This document shows, piece after piece, positions 11,939 to 24,064 of a stretch of 64,000 bases of DNA. The stretch lies in contig WIDE01000009.1 in assembly GCA_015039315.1 (NCBI GenBank), positions 515,573 through 579,572 on the forward strand, in the 5' to 3' direction. The stretch is from Clavulina sp. PMI_390 (Eukaryota > Basidiomycota > Agaricomycetes > Cantharellales > Hydnaceae). The position numbers and the translations under genes were made by a program. The notes under the pieces are model-generated. The model worked only from the letters and a program-made list of their open reading frames with translations. It was not told the DNA's origin and did not search any database. Every line of letters starts with the position of its first letter. Position 1 is the stretch's first letter.

Positions 11939-13347
11939 TTACCAGTGCCGAGACAAGGGCTGCAAGGGAAGGGCAATGTCATTGACTGGAGTGGTTGGCC
12001 TCCCGGTATGGAGCCACTTTTTGAAGTTGGCGAGCATTTCACGCTCCGTCTCACGTTGAGTGCGTGTTGTATGAGTGGCCCAGTGGGGAAGGAGGGTGGC
12101 CCGCTCAGAGGCGAGAAGGTATGGATCAATCTCCGGCTCGCGTTCGAAGACGTCAAGACCAACTCTTGAGACTTTGCCGCTCTTCATCGCCCTTACAAGA
12201 GCCTTTTCGTCCACCACTAAATTAAGAGAAGCAGGTGAGTATAACGTCCGTGGGGGTGTTCAAAGAGAAGCCAAGCCGTACCGGAACCACGAGCTGTATT
12301 GATGATGAAGACACCGTCCTTCATGCGATCGAACTCCGCGTCCGAGAACATGTGGTGAGAATCGTCGTTGAGAGGACAGTGAATACTGATGATATCGGCG
12401 ACCTCTAATAACTCGTCAAAGGAGACATATTCAGAAGAGCCTTCCTCTAGCAGGAGCAAAATTTGTCGTCAGTCCATTAATAAAAAAATGACCCAAGGCA
12501 AAAGATTCCTCACCATTGGGAGGGAGCGGCCTCCTGTTATGATAGACAGTACGATAGCCCAAGGCGTCGAGCTTGCGTTCAACGAGCTAGTATGGCGGCT
12601 GGATTAACCATCGAGATAGATCACCGGATATGGCTGGGCATAACATACCTTGCCAATTGTGCCCATCCCGACGATTCCGATAGTCATATCACGCACATCT
12701 GGCGTGGAGGTGAGCCCTCGCCGCCATTCTCCACGGCGCACAACGGCCTCTGCTTGAGACGCGGCTCGCACGGTCTGGAAGATGAGTTGGATAGTAGTGG
12801 TAGCAGTGGGGTCGGAAACGGCGAAGGGAGTGTTGGCATATATGACACCATTGTCGGTGAGGTAGTCGAGGTCAACTACAAAGACCGGGAATTCCGGTTA
12901 GAACCAAGGAGCAACACTTGCACGCGACGACGCGTGCCAAAACACAATAACACAGATGTGACGGTTGCTACATACCGTGGTCAAAGCCTGCCCCCATTCC
13001 AGCAACGAAGCGCAAGTGAGGCATAAATGCACCCAAGAGTCGCTCGTCGAATGCTCCCGGATTGAGAGGGTGGGCAAAAAGTACGACATGGACCGGGCCA
13101 TCTCGAGCGATAGCTGCAAACCTAGAGATGACTTTTTCGCGGTTGTCGCAAGGGGGAACAAACTGTTGCAGTAGTTAGATGGAGGTGTACAGGTCGTATG
13201 CAGGTAATGAACCATGGCACTGACCTGGGTGTTGAACGTTTGGAGCAGATGGGTGAGCTCGGCGTCGATATAGTTGGCGTGGCCGCGGCCGTAGATGACA
13301 ATGGAGAGATCCCGAGGGGAGAAGGAAGAGGTGGTTGGCGCAGGCAT
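11939..13347 (-). CDS. D-isomer-specific 2-hydroxyacid dehydrogenase (glyoxylate/hydroxypyruvate reductase-like)
   Basis: Six exons (13225-13347, 12976-13162, 12649-12875, 12514-12586, 12282-12446, 11939-12216) give 350 residues. The NAD(P)-binding Rossmann motif reads MTIGIVGMGTIGKLVERKLD (GxGxxG followed by a conserved basic helix). Substrate-domain motifs include FVAGMGAGFDHVDLDYL and GVIYANTPFAVSDPTA. The catalytic region has HCPLNDDSHHMF, then FIINTARGSVVDEKALVRAM (conserved Arg), GLDVFEREPEI (conserved Glu) and LLPHWATHT, which supplies the catalytic histidine. The family reduces 2-keto acids such as glyoxylate or hydroxypyruvate using NAD(P)H; the exact substrate is not decided by sequence alone. 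No targeting signal is obvious, so a cytosolic location is likely. All splice joins keep the frame, and the start is the only ATG upstream of the first conserved strand. Confidence 0.93.
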
Positions 13348-16300
13348 CTTGAGGTGGGATGAGGTCGATGGAGGGGAGGGCTCTCGAGTCTAGGTCATTT
13401 ATACCTTGGCCCAGAGGATGGAATATATATTAGTTTTCAGGCAAGCATACTATGGCGTATTTCTGGACATACAGTCCAAGGGCGATAGCAAACGGCTAAA
13501 TATCGCGATGTAATCGCTTCTTTTTTCACGGGCTAGGAATCTAGGAAGCACTAGATCTAAATATTGGTGCCGCTCATCTCTTATAATTATGCTGGGCTGG
13601 GAACAAAGATTCAGTTGACTCAAGGCTTGTGAGAGTCCCATAAGGGTCGAAGGAGATTTTTTTGAGGCCCAGAACTGAACAATAATGTACCAACGCGTCG
13701 CCAATCGAGATGATGAGCCGCACGGGTGCTGGAGTGATCACGCCGCCAGTCAAACGTCCTGCCTCCTCTGAATGCATTCAAAACCCCAAGTCTATTCCTC
13801 AGCCGCCATGCTGACCTTTGCTATTCCAGTGGTCAATCCCCTCCCGCTGGTGGGCAAGCAGGGCGCGTGTTGCTGCACACGCCAATCTAGTCGTCTAGAC
13901 AATTTTGTAGTCAGGGTCATCGAGGAACGCCTCTCTCTTCATTTGGGAGTCGCGGCACATGATGGTTTTCACGCTAGATCGTGCACCATATCGTTCACAA
14001 GATGGTCCCTTCATCAAAGCAGTGGCCTGACGGTCAAGTTCATCAGCAAACAATTCCCGACCGCGAGCAAGGCCAATCTGCACGGCCACTAAAGAAAAAG
14101 GCGGCCTCCTGCATCAGATTGTCACTGTCAGGAGCCTGACAGGTGTGTCATCTTGCTACAATCAGTCATGTCGCAATGCATGACTCCCTCAAATGGCACT
14201 ATTTGAAATTTTTGTCACATCTACATCACGGCTGCTCCTCTTGCGCCCCTCCCCGCCTTGTTTCGCTTTTCAAACACCCCTCCGGCGTAGCTTATCGTAT
14301 GCATATGATCTGAGCAATACCGGGGAGGTTGATGTTCTAGACTATCCGTGTTCTTGGAGCTTTCAGGCGAGATTGAATTTTGGGTCTGGACAAGGCCCTA
14401 TCGTCTCCTCTTAATCTTCACCGTGATGCCTGGGAGCTAGCTGTGGGTATTTTGAGTTTTTGTGCCTCCCCTTTCCTTGGAATCTCCGTTATTCAATTTG
14501 ATCTATCTCGTGGATTATCTGGTATCTCTATCGTAATGGCAGGAGTTGGGGTGAGTTGCTGGGTAGCGGCAAAACGAAATGAAAAATACACGTTTGCCGA
14601 GAACAGCCAAATGTGCATAGCAGCAGTCACCCCTGGTGACGACCCTCGTATTCTCGGATTTTTCTCGTGACGATTACAGGATTTTCATTCCCAGCGTGCA
14701 TGCTGGGCTACAAAGGGAAGCTGTAGCACCTGTTGTCCGCGCCGACTATGCACAGATAGATCGACAACTATGAGCAGTGTTTCGCGGCAACTTCCCGCGG
14801 CCTGTAGTCTTCAGCGTCGGCGGCAACTCCTGTTGATGCGGTGTTGGCTACTCGTCCATCGTGAATCGGCTCAGTATCACGGCGGTAGCAACACCTCACC
14901 GAACTGATTGGCCGCCTATCTTTTTCTCCGCGTATATGCCCGCTGCCTCCGTATAACTTTCAGGCTACAATTCCGCTCCTGATTGTCGTCTGGAGATCGT
15001 TACTTGGTAAACTTCTGAAAAGGATTAGGGTGGGACACGGAGAAGGAGCACGGCAAATGCGGCGGTGAATTGCACTGCTTAAAAATCTTTGCATGTAAGC
15101 TCTTGCTCCGTGAGAGGGTGGAAATACAACATGTTGACGTCAGATTTCGCCTCTCGATGGTGCAGATCAAGTCAAGGTAACGTACAGCACCACCACGAAT
15201 CTCCGAGCTAGCCCCAATGGAAACGGCACATTTTCTCCACTTCGTGTGGGGCCATCTGTCTCCAGTGTTTTCCGAATATTTCGGGAAGATGCATTGGGCG
15301 AATGTAGCTCTCATTGAGAAGCATCTACCTCATCAACCATAATGCGCATCTATTGTTTTCGAATACGAATAGCGCCTTTTCGGGAAATACGCTTTTAGCA
15401 ATTGAGCTTCCGAATCACGCAGGTGCTGTGGGCACAGTAGGGCAAAAAATCCACGCTCCCGCTCCATTTCTGGCCAGAGCCCGAAAGAGATTAGGCTCAA
15501 TTTTAGCCTCGTGGGGAGTGCTGGCACAAGCCTAGAACCCCCGATTCGCCTGCAGTGAAAGTTATGGCGGAACATAGTTCCATCAGCTCTTTCGTCACTA
15601 CCTCGTGGGATAAGCATTGGTACTCATCTTAGTGGTCTTCTGAATTATCGGATTTCTCAAGAGTGAGGGTTATTTTTCTTGTTGCACCCCCCGCGGTCCA
15701 AAACCCGATCACATATCGGGCAATCTATTGAATAGACGTCCAATAGCCAGATAATTTCTTCTCATTTTGCGAACACTGTCGGTGCAGGTCTAGATGCCAC
15801 AAACGACGCTTCTCTTCCAATGCCAATATGTCATGTACTCTCGACGCCGCCCGCTAGAATGACTGGCTGACAGAGAAGCCTCATCCCGTACTGTATTCTG
15901 ATCGAGTCCGAACATTTGATGGCAGCCTTATGCCGAATACCTCCGTGCCTTACTCATCGGCTGTCAACGGTTTCGGACACTTACTGCTGCCTTGGGCATG
16001 ATGAATGTGTGTCGTCACTTTCATATCGTCAGCCATGGCCTCGTGGTTTAATGCAGGAAGATTGATTCTTGCGTGCCCCCACCCCTGCGCAAAACTCGCT
16101 GATTTTTGGGGAATTATTGGGCGGCAGTCGGCAGTGAATCCATGTGCACGGAAGTCGGAGGTGTCGGAGATCCGCGGTATTCGAATTGTATTGGTCGCTC
16201 ACGGCGCACAAGATACCCCTTGCCTGCCGACTCCACTTATCAGAGGAATTCATCCCTTGAGCGTGAATCTTCTGCTCTCGGTCTGCTTTACGGCCTCTGT

Positions 16301-17505
16301 CGGAGGCACGTTGGTGACGGCACTGTTTCAGTCCAATCAGCCGGCCCATGCTGTCCCCGACACGACCGCCGGCTTGGTTAATGGTGGTCTCGCCCCGCTA
16401 GAACTGAAGACCAGCCCTGTAGCCAAGTAATAACTATTCATATCCATGACCTTTTTATTGCGGCCTACTCACGCCCATGCCAATCTGTTTTCCCATGTAG
16501 ATCGCCGCGTTTCACCGAGGAATTGATGGCAATTTTTTTTGAACTAGATGCAACTGACCGAGGATGGCCTGTCATCATCTCGCCAGGCGCATGTTTATTC
16601 CTGTTGATGGACCAGTGAGTGAGCGCCTTCCCACAGAGATATTCAAGGGAGTATCATCATTCAGCTCGCCAGAACTAGCAGGACGTGATCGACATAGGAC
16701 GACTATTGCCTAGCTACTGTCACTTGAGCACTCGTAGCTTGTTGCTGGCAGTAAGCGCGTCGTCGCTCGCCCCCGGGAACAGGAATCGCACGCGACGGAG
16801 TTGCCTGCAAGCTTAAGTGAACAGAAGGGAACATAACGCCGATCACTAGATAGTTACTCCGCCCACAAGTATTGCTGCTCACTAGCTCAGGGTTATCAAG
16901 CGTGTTGGCCAATCAAGGTGAGAGAAGGGGCAAGTCCGCTGGTATTCAGTGATGTGAGTGGCCCTGGTGGGCTGAGCATGGCAGTTCTGAGTTCACACCC
17001 AATTATAAGCCATGTGTGGCTTTGGTGTTGAACGGCCCCGTGGGATGGCTATTCCGTAGAATCGGCGCACAAAAAGGTAAAAGTGGAGATTGTAAAATGT
17101 TCATGTTAGGATGTACAAATACGGTAGTAGGGAGGAGGTAACAGCATAACGTGAATATTGCTGGTGTAGGTCGGGGATAGCAGGGACGAGTCCGAAAGCA
17201 TTACAGGGCCAACAGTTAGAAAAGGACAAATGGTGATAAAGAAAGGGATGCAAGGAAGGTGATGGGGATAACTAGGTCAGGTTGGATGGCGAATCCCTCA
17301 AGTGGTCGTTGTTGTGATTGAGAGACCAGTCCTAAAAATCAGAGAGTCCCGAGTATGGTCGGTCAGCTCGGTGGCAAAGAAAATCGAGATAACCAGGAAA
17401 ACTGACCCTTGGCATTGGTTATTTGAGGATGTAGGGATGCAAGACAGATATCGGCACCAGTTACATGCTACAGGGCGAGATTTAAGCGGCGAAGGTCCCG
17501 GGGCG
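13348..17505. other. Long gene-poor region, no gene supported
   Basis: Over 4.1 kb no frame shows a recognisable domain, and no chain of exons could be assembled on either strand. Candidate frames at 13574-13777 (-), 13895-14089 (-), 14193-14670 (+) and 16005-16430 (+) lack motifs, signal peptides and consistent splice partners. No long terminal repeat or transposase motif was seen. The last 200-400 bases (about 17050-17505) probably contain the 3' UTR of the rhomboid gene. Confidence 0.45.
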
Positions 17506-19967
17506 TCAATCGACGATCTCAGGTTGTGATGCAATATGAGAAAGCTCACCGGCGAATGGATTGGTGGTGTAAAAGTTCCTCAGCAGGACGACGTAGAGCA
17601 CAATAATTAATGGAATCATGCCTATCCGCACGCCCCACATCACCGACTTGTGGAGCTTTGTTGTGGAGATGACTGGTAGGAAAATCGCCGCACAGATCAG
17701 GCCTGAAGGGGGTGCAACATTTTCAAGATTCATCAATTTCTGGCCGATATTCACAAGGCCGATGACGCCTACCGGCGAGAAAGCCCCCAAGATGCACGAA
17801 ATTATCCACTCCTGGGATATAACCCAGCGCCACACCAACAACCAGATCCACGCAGAGCATCGCCAGCTGGCAACAGGGCAGAGACAGCAAAATTCGGAAA
17901 ATTCGTGAAAATCAATAACCCGGGAGATTGATGGGAGAGATCGCAACAAAGGGACATTGCACGTACTTTCTTGCCTGGTTGGGTTTCAATACCCCAATGC
18001 GCAAGAAGATCCACCCATAAAACACCCACAGTGCCAAAGATCGCGCCCGACGCGCCTACGGACGGCAACCCAACAAGCGCAAAGTTCCCTCCAAGTATAT
18101 TCCTGAGAATCCAGATTAGAGGTTGTGGTCACATGCGTTCATTGTAAAGAGCGACTTCGTTAGAGAATGACTCAGGCGTGGCAGATGAGCGTCATAACGA
18201 CAGCCTATGCTTACCCGAATATGCCCGCCGTGAAGTATAAAATGAAGAAACCGATAGATCCGATCTCTCGCTCGACCTTTTGATGATGAGAAGTTAGGGT
18301 CCGATGCTTCTCAAATAAACTTACCCAAAAAAATAGAGGAGCTTACTTGGGCAGAGACCGTTAATTGAGCGAACATGTTGAATGCGTAGTGAATAATCCC
18401 AGCGTGCAAGAATATCGGCGTGATGAATCTGAGTATTAAGAAGTGAGTTGACAAAGTTGGCATCTGAAAACGCTTGGTAGAGAGCTACGGACCTCCACCA
18501 CTGATTTGGCGTCGCATTATGGAAGCCGCCATGGGCACACAGTTGCTCAATCGAGCATAATTTCGTGGGAGGGTTATCAACGTTGCTTGGACCTTAATGA
18601 AAGACCATGAGCACACAGTCCGAGTAGCGCAGATCGTATGGAGCGGAAAACACACAGCCGATCGTCAAGGTGAGTGGAATACTGGGCACTATTCGCATGC
18701 ACGCGGGCCAGCGAGCGCCTAAGGGGTGAAAATAAGCTCGTCAGGAGGAGGCTTCAGGTACGGTTAGTTAGAGATGCTTGCCTAAACTAATCAACCCTAC
18801 TTGTGAAGGGCCAAGCATATAGTTCACATATGGCTGTGATAGGGATGTGAGCATCAGTGAGCTACCTGACGGGTATGATCGGAGAATTCAGATATCAGAC
18901 CTTGAGTGATATTGGTGACCCTTGTTTAGTCGAATTATACACCAACTCATAGATCAGGACACCCCCCATCACAGCTGCGAGGGCCCATGATATGAAGGGT
19001 CGCGACTGTCGCGTGACTCCTCTCCTCCTATTCTCAATACGCTGCTCAAGGGGATGCCGTAGCGAGGTGTCGCCAAACATCTTCTCCAAGAATCCGCCTT
19101 GCTTCGCGTCGGCAGCTGGAGGAGTCACGCCTGGCGAGTATGGTCCATTCCCGTAAGGGTCTTGATACTCTATACGCGTCCATGAATCGCCAGGTGATTC
19201 CGAGGGGGTAGAAAAGGTGGGGTATGCCCCGGGCGGCGGTGATCAGTATCGAGGATCGAGTGGGGCTGGTTTCATTTTTCGAGCGTTCAACTCTCACCTA
19301 GTGGCTGCATGCCCCTCGCAGTCTCTTCCCCATTCATCATCAGGTGAGCCGTCGAGTGGTCGCTGCGCATATTTCTGTTCACGAGCGGAGACAGGTCGCC
19401 TAAATCATTCATGGATGCGTTCGAGTGGAAACTAGGAGCTTGTTCATACTCGGAATAGTAGGTGGACCGCGAGTCGCTGAGGTTCCCATCTGTGTGTCCA
19501 CCAACACCACCACCGCCACGACTTCCCAGCGAGCCATTTGCTGCATGATGGGATGCTCGCTTCCCAGTTTGCGGGTCAACGGCCGAGTCGAAGTACCCCT
19601 GGCCTGATGTAGGGCGAAGTCGACTGCCACCACGTCCTGGCCCAAAAAGCGACAACGTAGAAGGCGGCCCATCGTAGTATCCCGACACAGGTGAATTTGG
19701 TGATGGGAGAACGTTGGTACCATTCCCAAAGAATCCATCGCTCAACGGTCTTTCTCTTGATGGGCCCGCAGCAGCAGCAGGAGTCGAGAAGGGGTCCTCC
19801 ATGTCGGATTCATAGAGCACAGAGCGTTGGCGAACATGTCGAGGAAGAGCTGAAGCAACACTGGGACCAGGCCCTGTGGCTCCTTCACTTCCTTTCCCAC
19901 TGGTGTTCTGTGCAGGTCCTTCAGAGTACTCTGGTGGAGGACGACTGTCGTGGTCGTCAACAATCAT
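17506..19967 (-). CDS. Rhomboid-family intramembrane serine protease with long N-terminal cytoplasmic region
   Basis: Intramembrane protease expected to cut transmembrane segments of other membrane proteins. The first about 290 residues (19967 down to about 18900) are polar, Gly/Ser/Pro-rich and disordered, followed by a basic stretch and the first helix (RPFISWALAAVMGGVLIYEL). Later exons give WWRFITPIFLHAGIIHYAFN (the HxxxxHxxxN region of rhomboids), then VEREIGSIGFFILYFTAGIFGN. Next comes PSVGASGAIFGTVGVLWVDL, whose GASG holds the nucleophilic serine, followed by VALGYIPGVDNFVHLGGFLAG with the partner histidine. At least two further helices follow before the stop at 17506. Both catalytic residues are present, so this is an active-type rhomboid rather than an iRhom pseudoprotease. 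Exact borders of the small exon near 19130-19300 could not be fixed. No presequence is seen, which argues for a secretory-pathway enzyme. Confidence 0.88.
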
Positions 19968-21404
19968 GATAGATGGTAAAACACGCTTAGAGGCGCTCTA
20001 GAGGAGACTTCTGGCCGAGAGATATCACAGAAAAAAACGAGAGCGCCCAACGCAGAGGCGCCGTGCGACGACGTTGCGACTGGATCTGGTGTGACAGAGT
20101 TGATTTGTGTTACGTCAATTCAATTGAAATGGCTGTGCCAAGTACAGCATATTAGGCAACAACATCAACTCAAGTTGATTACTTGCACGAGGCAAAAAAG
20201 CAAATAAGTAATCAGATCAAGAAGGGTGCTGCGGGCACGTAAATCGACAAACTACTACGATGGATTGAAAAAAGCAATCGACTTGGGGCTACAAGGCATG
20301 GCTAATTATCAGAGGCATGAGAGACTTGATCAAAGAGGCAACGGGATCCAGATCCACAAAAGGAAGAGATGAAAGACGGCGGTATGATGCGACAATGAGA
20401 AAGGAACATACGAAAAGCAATAAAATGATAATAGTGGTATGAGAGCGTGCTTTACCAAGGTAGGCCGCTTGAGGTAATGGAAATAACGCAAGGATGTGTC
20501 ACCAAGGGGAATTACTACATTCACCAGCTGAGCTCGGTCTGATGGTGCCATCGGGAACAACTCCGGCCTGATTGAAACGGAAAATTTTAGAGATCGGTGG
20601 GGTGATGGTGCGAGGGCAGATGGGTGCATGGTAAAGGGAGAGAGATTGGGGCAAGGGGGAAGAGATGCGGCTGGGGTACACGTTGACATTGGTAGTTCTT
20701 GTAATGCTGCGATTGTTCCCCGAGGAATACCCAGACGAAGGACACGTCAGTATGGCTCAGGGACACAACCTGCAGCCATACAGAGTCTAAACTCCAGGCG
20801 AGACCCCAGATGCCATCCTAGTACATGATTGTACACGTTCGATGAATTGCCATAACAAAGTATGCACGGATGCACGGTGCCGTGGCATAATGGAATGGAA
20901 GGATAGAAGCATGGAAGCTACCAGGGAGAATGAATCGACAGATAACAAGCCTTACGCGTTAACCCTGGTAGGGTCTCATCTCCCAGTCACTTCGAATGGG
21001 AGTCGCCGGATGGCCATGAGTTGCACGTAAAGTTGTCGCAATCAAGGCTGCGAAGCACACGGTTATATTGTATTCTCCAGCATTAGCGAGGATGAATGGC
21101 AGGGTTGGGGTGAATGTCGGACTAGAATGGAATAATGTGTCGGAGATAGATAGATGGAGGCAGAGTTATGAAAGCACTGCATTGATAGATAAGGCTGCAT
21201 CTTTCAATGTGCCAGACGCGCGGCAGCGGCGTCGGCGCGCGCTCGGTGCAGAATAGAAGGAGAGATGGGACGGAGGAGTTTCATGATGCGGAGTGAAGAG
21301 CAGGGAGGGGCGGAAGGCACATTGCCGTGATGGGCAGGCATGATGACTTTGAGGAAAATTAGAAGGTGGGCGCTGAGAGAGCAGCTCGGCACGAGTAGTT
21401 CATT
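19968..21404. other. Intergenic, no gene supported
   Basis: This interval lies between two minus-strand genes. The longest frame (20330-20689, minus) is Ser/Pro/Leu-rich with no motif and no convincing start context. Probably it contains the rhomboid promoter and the 3' UTR of the disordered-protein gene. Confidence 0.45.
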
Positions 21405-21510
21405 CTCGATGTCGAATCATCTTCTCAACGCCTGCGCATTGAGATGTGAGCCTTCTTTGCGTTTCCTCCTAATGAAGAATTCAATCAGCATCGCAGCAAT
21501 GAGAAAGATA

Positions 21511-23772
21511 TCAACGAGAGATACGCACATCGTCCTCGTCTTCATCCTCATCGTCGTCGTCCTCATTATCGTTACCACTCCCTTCCTCATCCCTTCCTCT
21601 GTCATCCTCGTCATCATCTTCGTCCTCCGTCGAACGATCGCTCGACCTAGACCCTGAGCCGGAGTCTGAATCAAGGCTTGGCGCCAGGATATTTGGCTGC
21701 TCCCTCAGCGTCGACATACTAGCACGGTCAGGATCTAGGCCGTGTTCCCTGTCCTCCGTTTCAGTGTGCTCCAACCCAGGACGTTCGTGCGAAGCCTCGC
21801 CATGCTCTCCAGAATGGTGGACGGCGATACCGGAAGAAGGTTTGGAGTGCGAGGAAGAGTGAGTCCCTGGAGACTGGGATTGCAAAGGTGCATGCGAATG
21901 CTCGCCGCTTGTCATGGAAAGATGTGCTTGACCATGCTTCGGAATGCGATGCATTGAGTCGGATCGGCGAGACACACTAGGTCGCGGGGGAACAACCGCC
22001 ATTTCCATCGTGTGCTGTTCATGGGAGTGCGGGGCGTGTGGAAGAGGCGACCGAGAAGAGTGAACAGGAGCATGGGTAGATGATGAATGAGAGTCGTCAA
22101 CGACAATTTGAGGGATGGGAGTGGCAAGGGAAGAGGAGCGAGAGTGTGTCGGATGAGCAGGGGCATGATCATTGTTACGAATGGTTGCAGACGAATGGGG
22201 TCGGGCGATATGCTCAGGGTCGACGCGAGGGGTGCTTGGGTCATCCGCCGAGGAATTGAGCTCAAGGTGTTCCTCGGTCGTCGACGGCGCATCCGAGAGA
22301 TCTGTGTTGGCGGAAGGTTCATGGGTGCCTGCGGCAGCAGCCTCCGCATCGTTTTTGGCGAGAGGATCACTGGCTTGAGGCTGCGCTGTAGCGTCTGCAG
22401 TATCACTGAGATTTGTCTCAGCTGTAGACGCAGCCTTGGCCTTGGCCTCCTCCTCCGCTTTGGCTCTTTCGCGAGCCTCTCTCCGGCGCTTTACCCATCC
22501 CATCCCACTCCCATCATCTTCATCTGGAGTCGATCCTTTCACATCTGCCGCCTTCCCCGCATTAGAGAAGCCTGTACCTCCAGCCTGAACACGATGCCAA
22601 TCGGCTGCTGCGCCCTGGGCTCGGCTGGCGGGAACGCTACCTACTCCTCCAGAGCCCCATTCCACGAACTCTTGTTCATCCGAGCGTTGATGCTGGAACG
22701 GATCTTGCGTAAGCCCACCTCTCTTGCTACCATAGACTCGGCCGTTGAACATGAAGCGCTTGGCGGGTTTGGTCGCGGCGGTGTTGGAGGAATTGGAGCG
22801 TGTGCGGCGCAGTTCGTTATTAGAATTGGAGGTTATGCGGGAGAGGCCCGTTGAGCTCGATGCTCGCGTCATCGAGGATCGTGCGCCACTCTCTGAGATG
22901 GAATGGGTGAGGGGAGACATACGGGCGAGTAGAGGGGATGGTGAGGAGGCGCTGCCTTTGCGGACACGGTGTTCAAGATCGGAGGCAGACCGATTGCCAA
23001 GCTTGCTACCGAACTTGGCAAGGGTGCTACGAGCGCCACCAGTGTTAGAGGATGTTGATTGAGTCGAGCGCACGGAATCGATAGATGATGGGCGGAATAG
23101 AGGCGAGCCCCAGGCACCATTGGCATCTGATGAGGCGTTGGCATTAGATGACTTGGGCAGCAGCGGCCGCAGCAGACGTTTGGTGCTCCATCTGGGTGAT
23201 GATTTTGGAGATCTAGACGGATCGTCGTTCCAGGACTGCTCGCCGCCGTAGCCTGTACTCGCGCCATCGTCAAGTGGTGTGGCGCTGGAGGATGTGCCCG
23301 GTGCCGCCGAGGATGACGACGATACACGCAGCAAGCCGAGCGCTCCACCCGCCCAGCCTCCCCCACCGCTTCGAGTGTCATCATAGATGCCGTCTTGGTT
23401 GTCAGAGTTTGAATAATCGTCGAGCTCGTCCTCTTCGAGCTTGCGAGGGTCTGGGAGTGGAGCAAACTTGACGAGGATTTTACGGCCCGTCGGGTGGATA
23501 CCATTGCCGGGAGGGCTCGGTGCACTGTTGGAAGTCTCGGAAGTAGAGGACATTGTACTACTAGCACTAGACGATGATTGTTGGGGGCTAACCGCCAGCG
23601 TTGGTGGAGCCGGGTGTTGTGGTTGTTGGAGTTCCCGAGACAAAAGTGAGAATGCGTACTGCCGCGCAGAGGCGCTGGTGAGCAAGATGGGTGTTGGCAT
23701 GCGCCCAGAGGCACTGCCTGGTCTCTCGATGGTCATGGTGCGCTGCGATGAACGTGGAACAGCGAGCGCCAT
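21511..23772 (-). CDS. Large intrinsically disordered hypothetical protein with acidic C-terminus
   Basis: A 753-residue open frame with almost no globular sequence. A short conserved-looking stretch near residue 95 (GRKILVKFAPLPDPRKLEEDEL) and another near residue 345 (KRFMFNGRVYGSKRG) are the only parts that look constrained. A charged Ala/Glu/Lys helix (WVKRRREARERAKAEEEAKAKA) follows near residue 430. Ser-, Pro- and His-rich segments lead to a C-terminal run of about 45 residues dominated by Asp and Glu. I do not recognise a family. The last codons can also be read as a donor (GTGCGT at about 21525-21530), with an acceptor near 21460 adding about 22 residues (EETQRRLTSQCAGVEKMIRHRE) in frame, so the true stop may lie near 21400. 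Location and role unknown. Confidence 0.7.
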   Translation of the reverse strand: MALAVPRSSQRTMTIERPGSASGRMPTPILLTSASARQYAFSLLSRELQQPQHPAPPTLAVSPQQSSSSASSTMSSTSETSNSAPSPPGNGIHPTGRKILVKFAPLPDPRKLEEDELDDYSNSDNQDGIYDDTRSGGGGWAGGALGLLRVSSSSSAAPGTSSSATPLDDGASTGYGGEQSWNDDPSRSPKSSPRWSTKRLLRPLLPKSSNANASSDANGAWGSPLFRPSSIDSVRSTQSTSSNTGGARSTLAKFGSKLGNRSASDLEHRVRKGSASSPSPLLARMSPLTHSISESGARSSMTRASSSTGLSRITSNSNNELRRTRSNSSNTAATKPAKRFMFNGRVYGSKRGGLTQDPFQHQRSDEQEFVEWGSGGVGSVPASRAQGAAADWHRVQAGGTGFSNAGKAADVKGSTPDEDDGSGMGWVKRRREARERAKAEEEAKAKAASTAETNLSDTADATAQPQASDPLAKNDAEAAAAGTHEPSANTDLSDAPSTTEEHLELNSSADDPSTPRVDPEHIARPHSSATIRNNDHAPAHPTHSRSSSLATPIPQIVVDDSHSSSTHAPVHSSRSPLPHAPHSHEQHTMEMAVVPPRPSVSRRSDSMHRIPKHGQAHLSMTSGEHSHAPLQSQSPGTHSSSHSKPSSGIAVHHSGEHGEASHERPGLEHTETEDREHGLDPDRASMSTLREQPNILAPSLDSDSGSGSRSSDRSTEDEDDDEDDRGRDEEGSGNDNEDDDDEDEDEDDVRISR

Positions 23773-24064
23773 GGTGGTCAGGAAGAGGAAGGCAGAAAGA
23801 AGAAGGGGACAGAAGCCACTGATAGCGATCCCTAAGTGAGATCACCGCTTGGTGGCACTTCTCGGCACATATCCCCTCCCAATTCATAGCATACATTCAC
23901 ATTCTTCTCTTGCTCGATAATCAGTCATCTCGTATAGAAATCAACCCTGAGTCCGTGCTCGTTAACTGTATCTACTACGTATACATGCATATCAATCGGG
24001 TAATGCGAAACCACCACGTCGGCGTGTCAAACAACCACGTTCGTCCTCGTCTTCGTCGCCCTCG

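Noticed and set aside
22087..22854. 255-residue plus-strand frame opposite the disordered protein
   Set aside because: Arg/Gly/Ser-biased shadow of the antisense low-complexity coding sequence; no motif.
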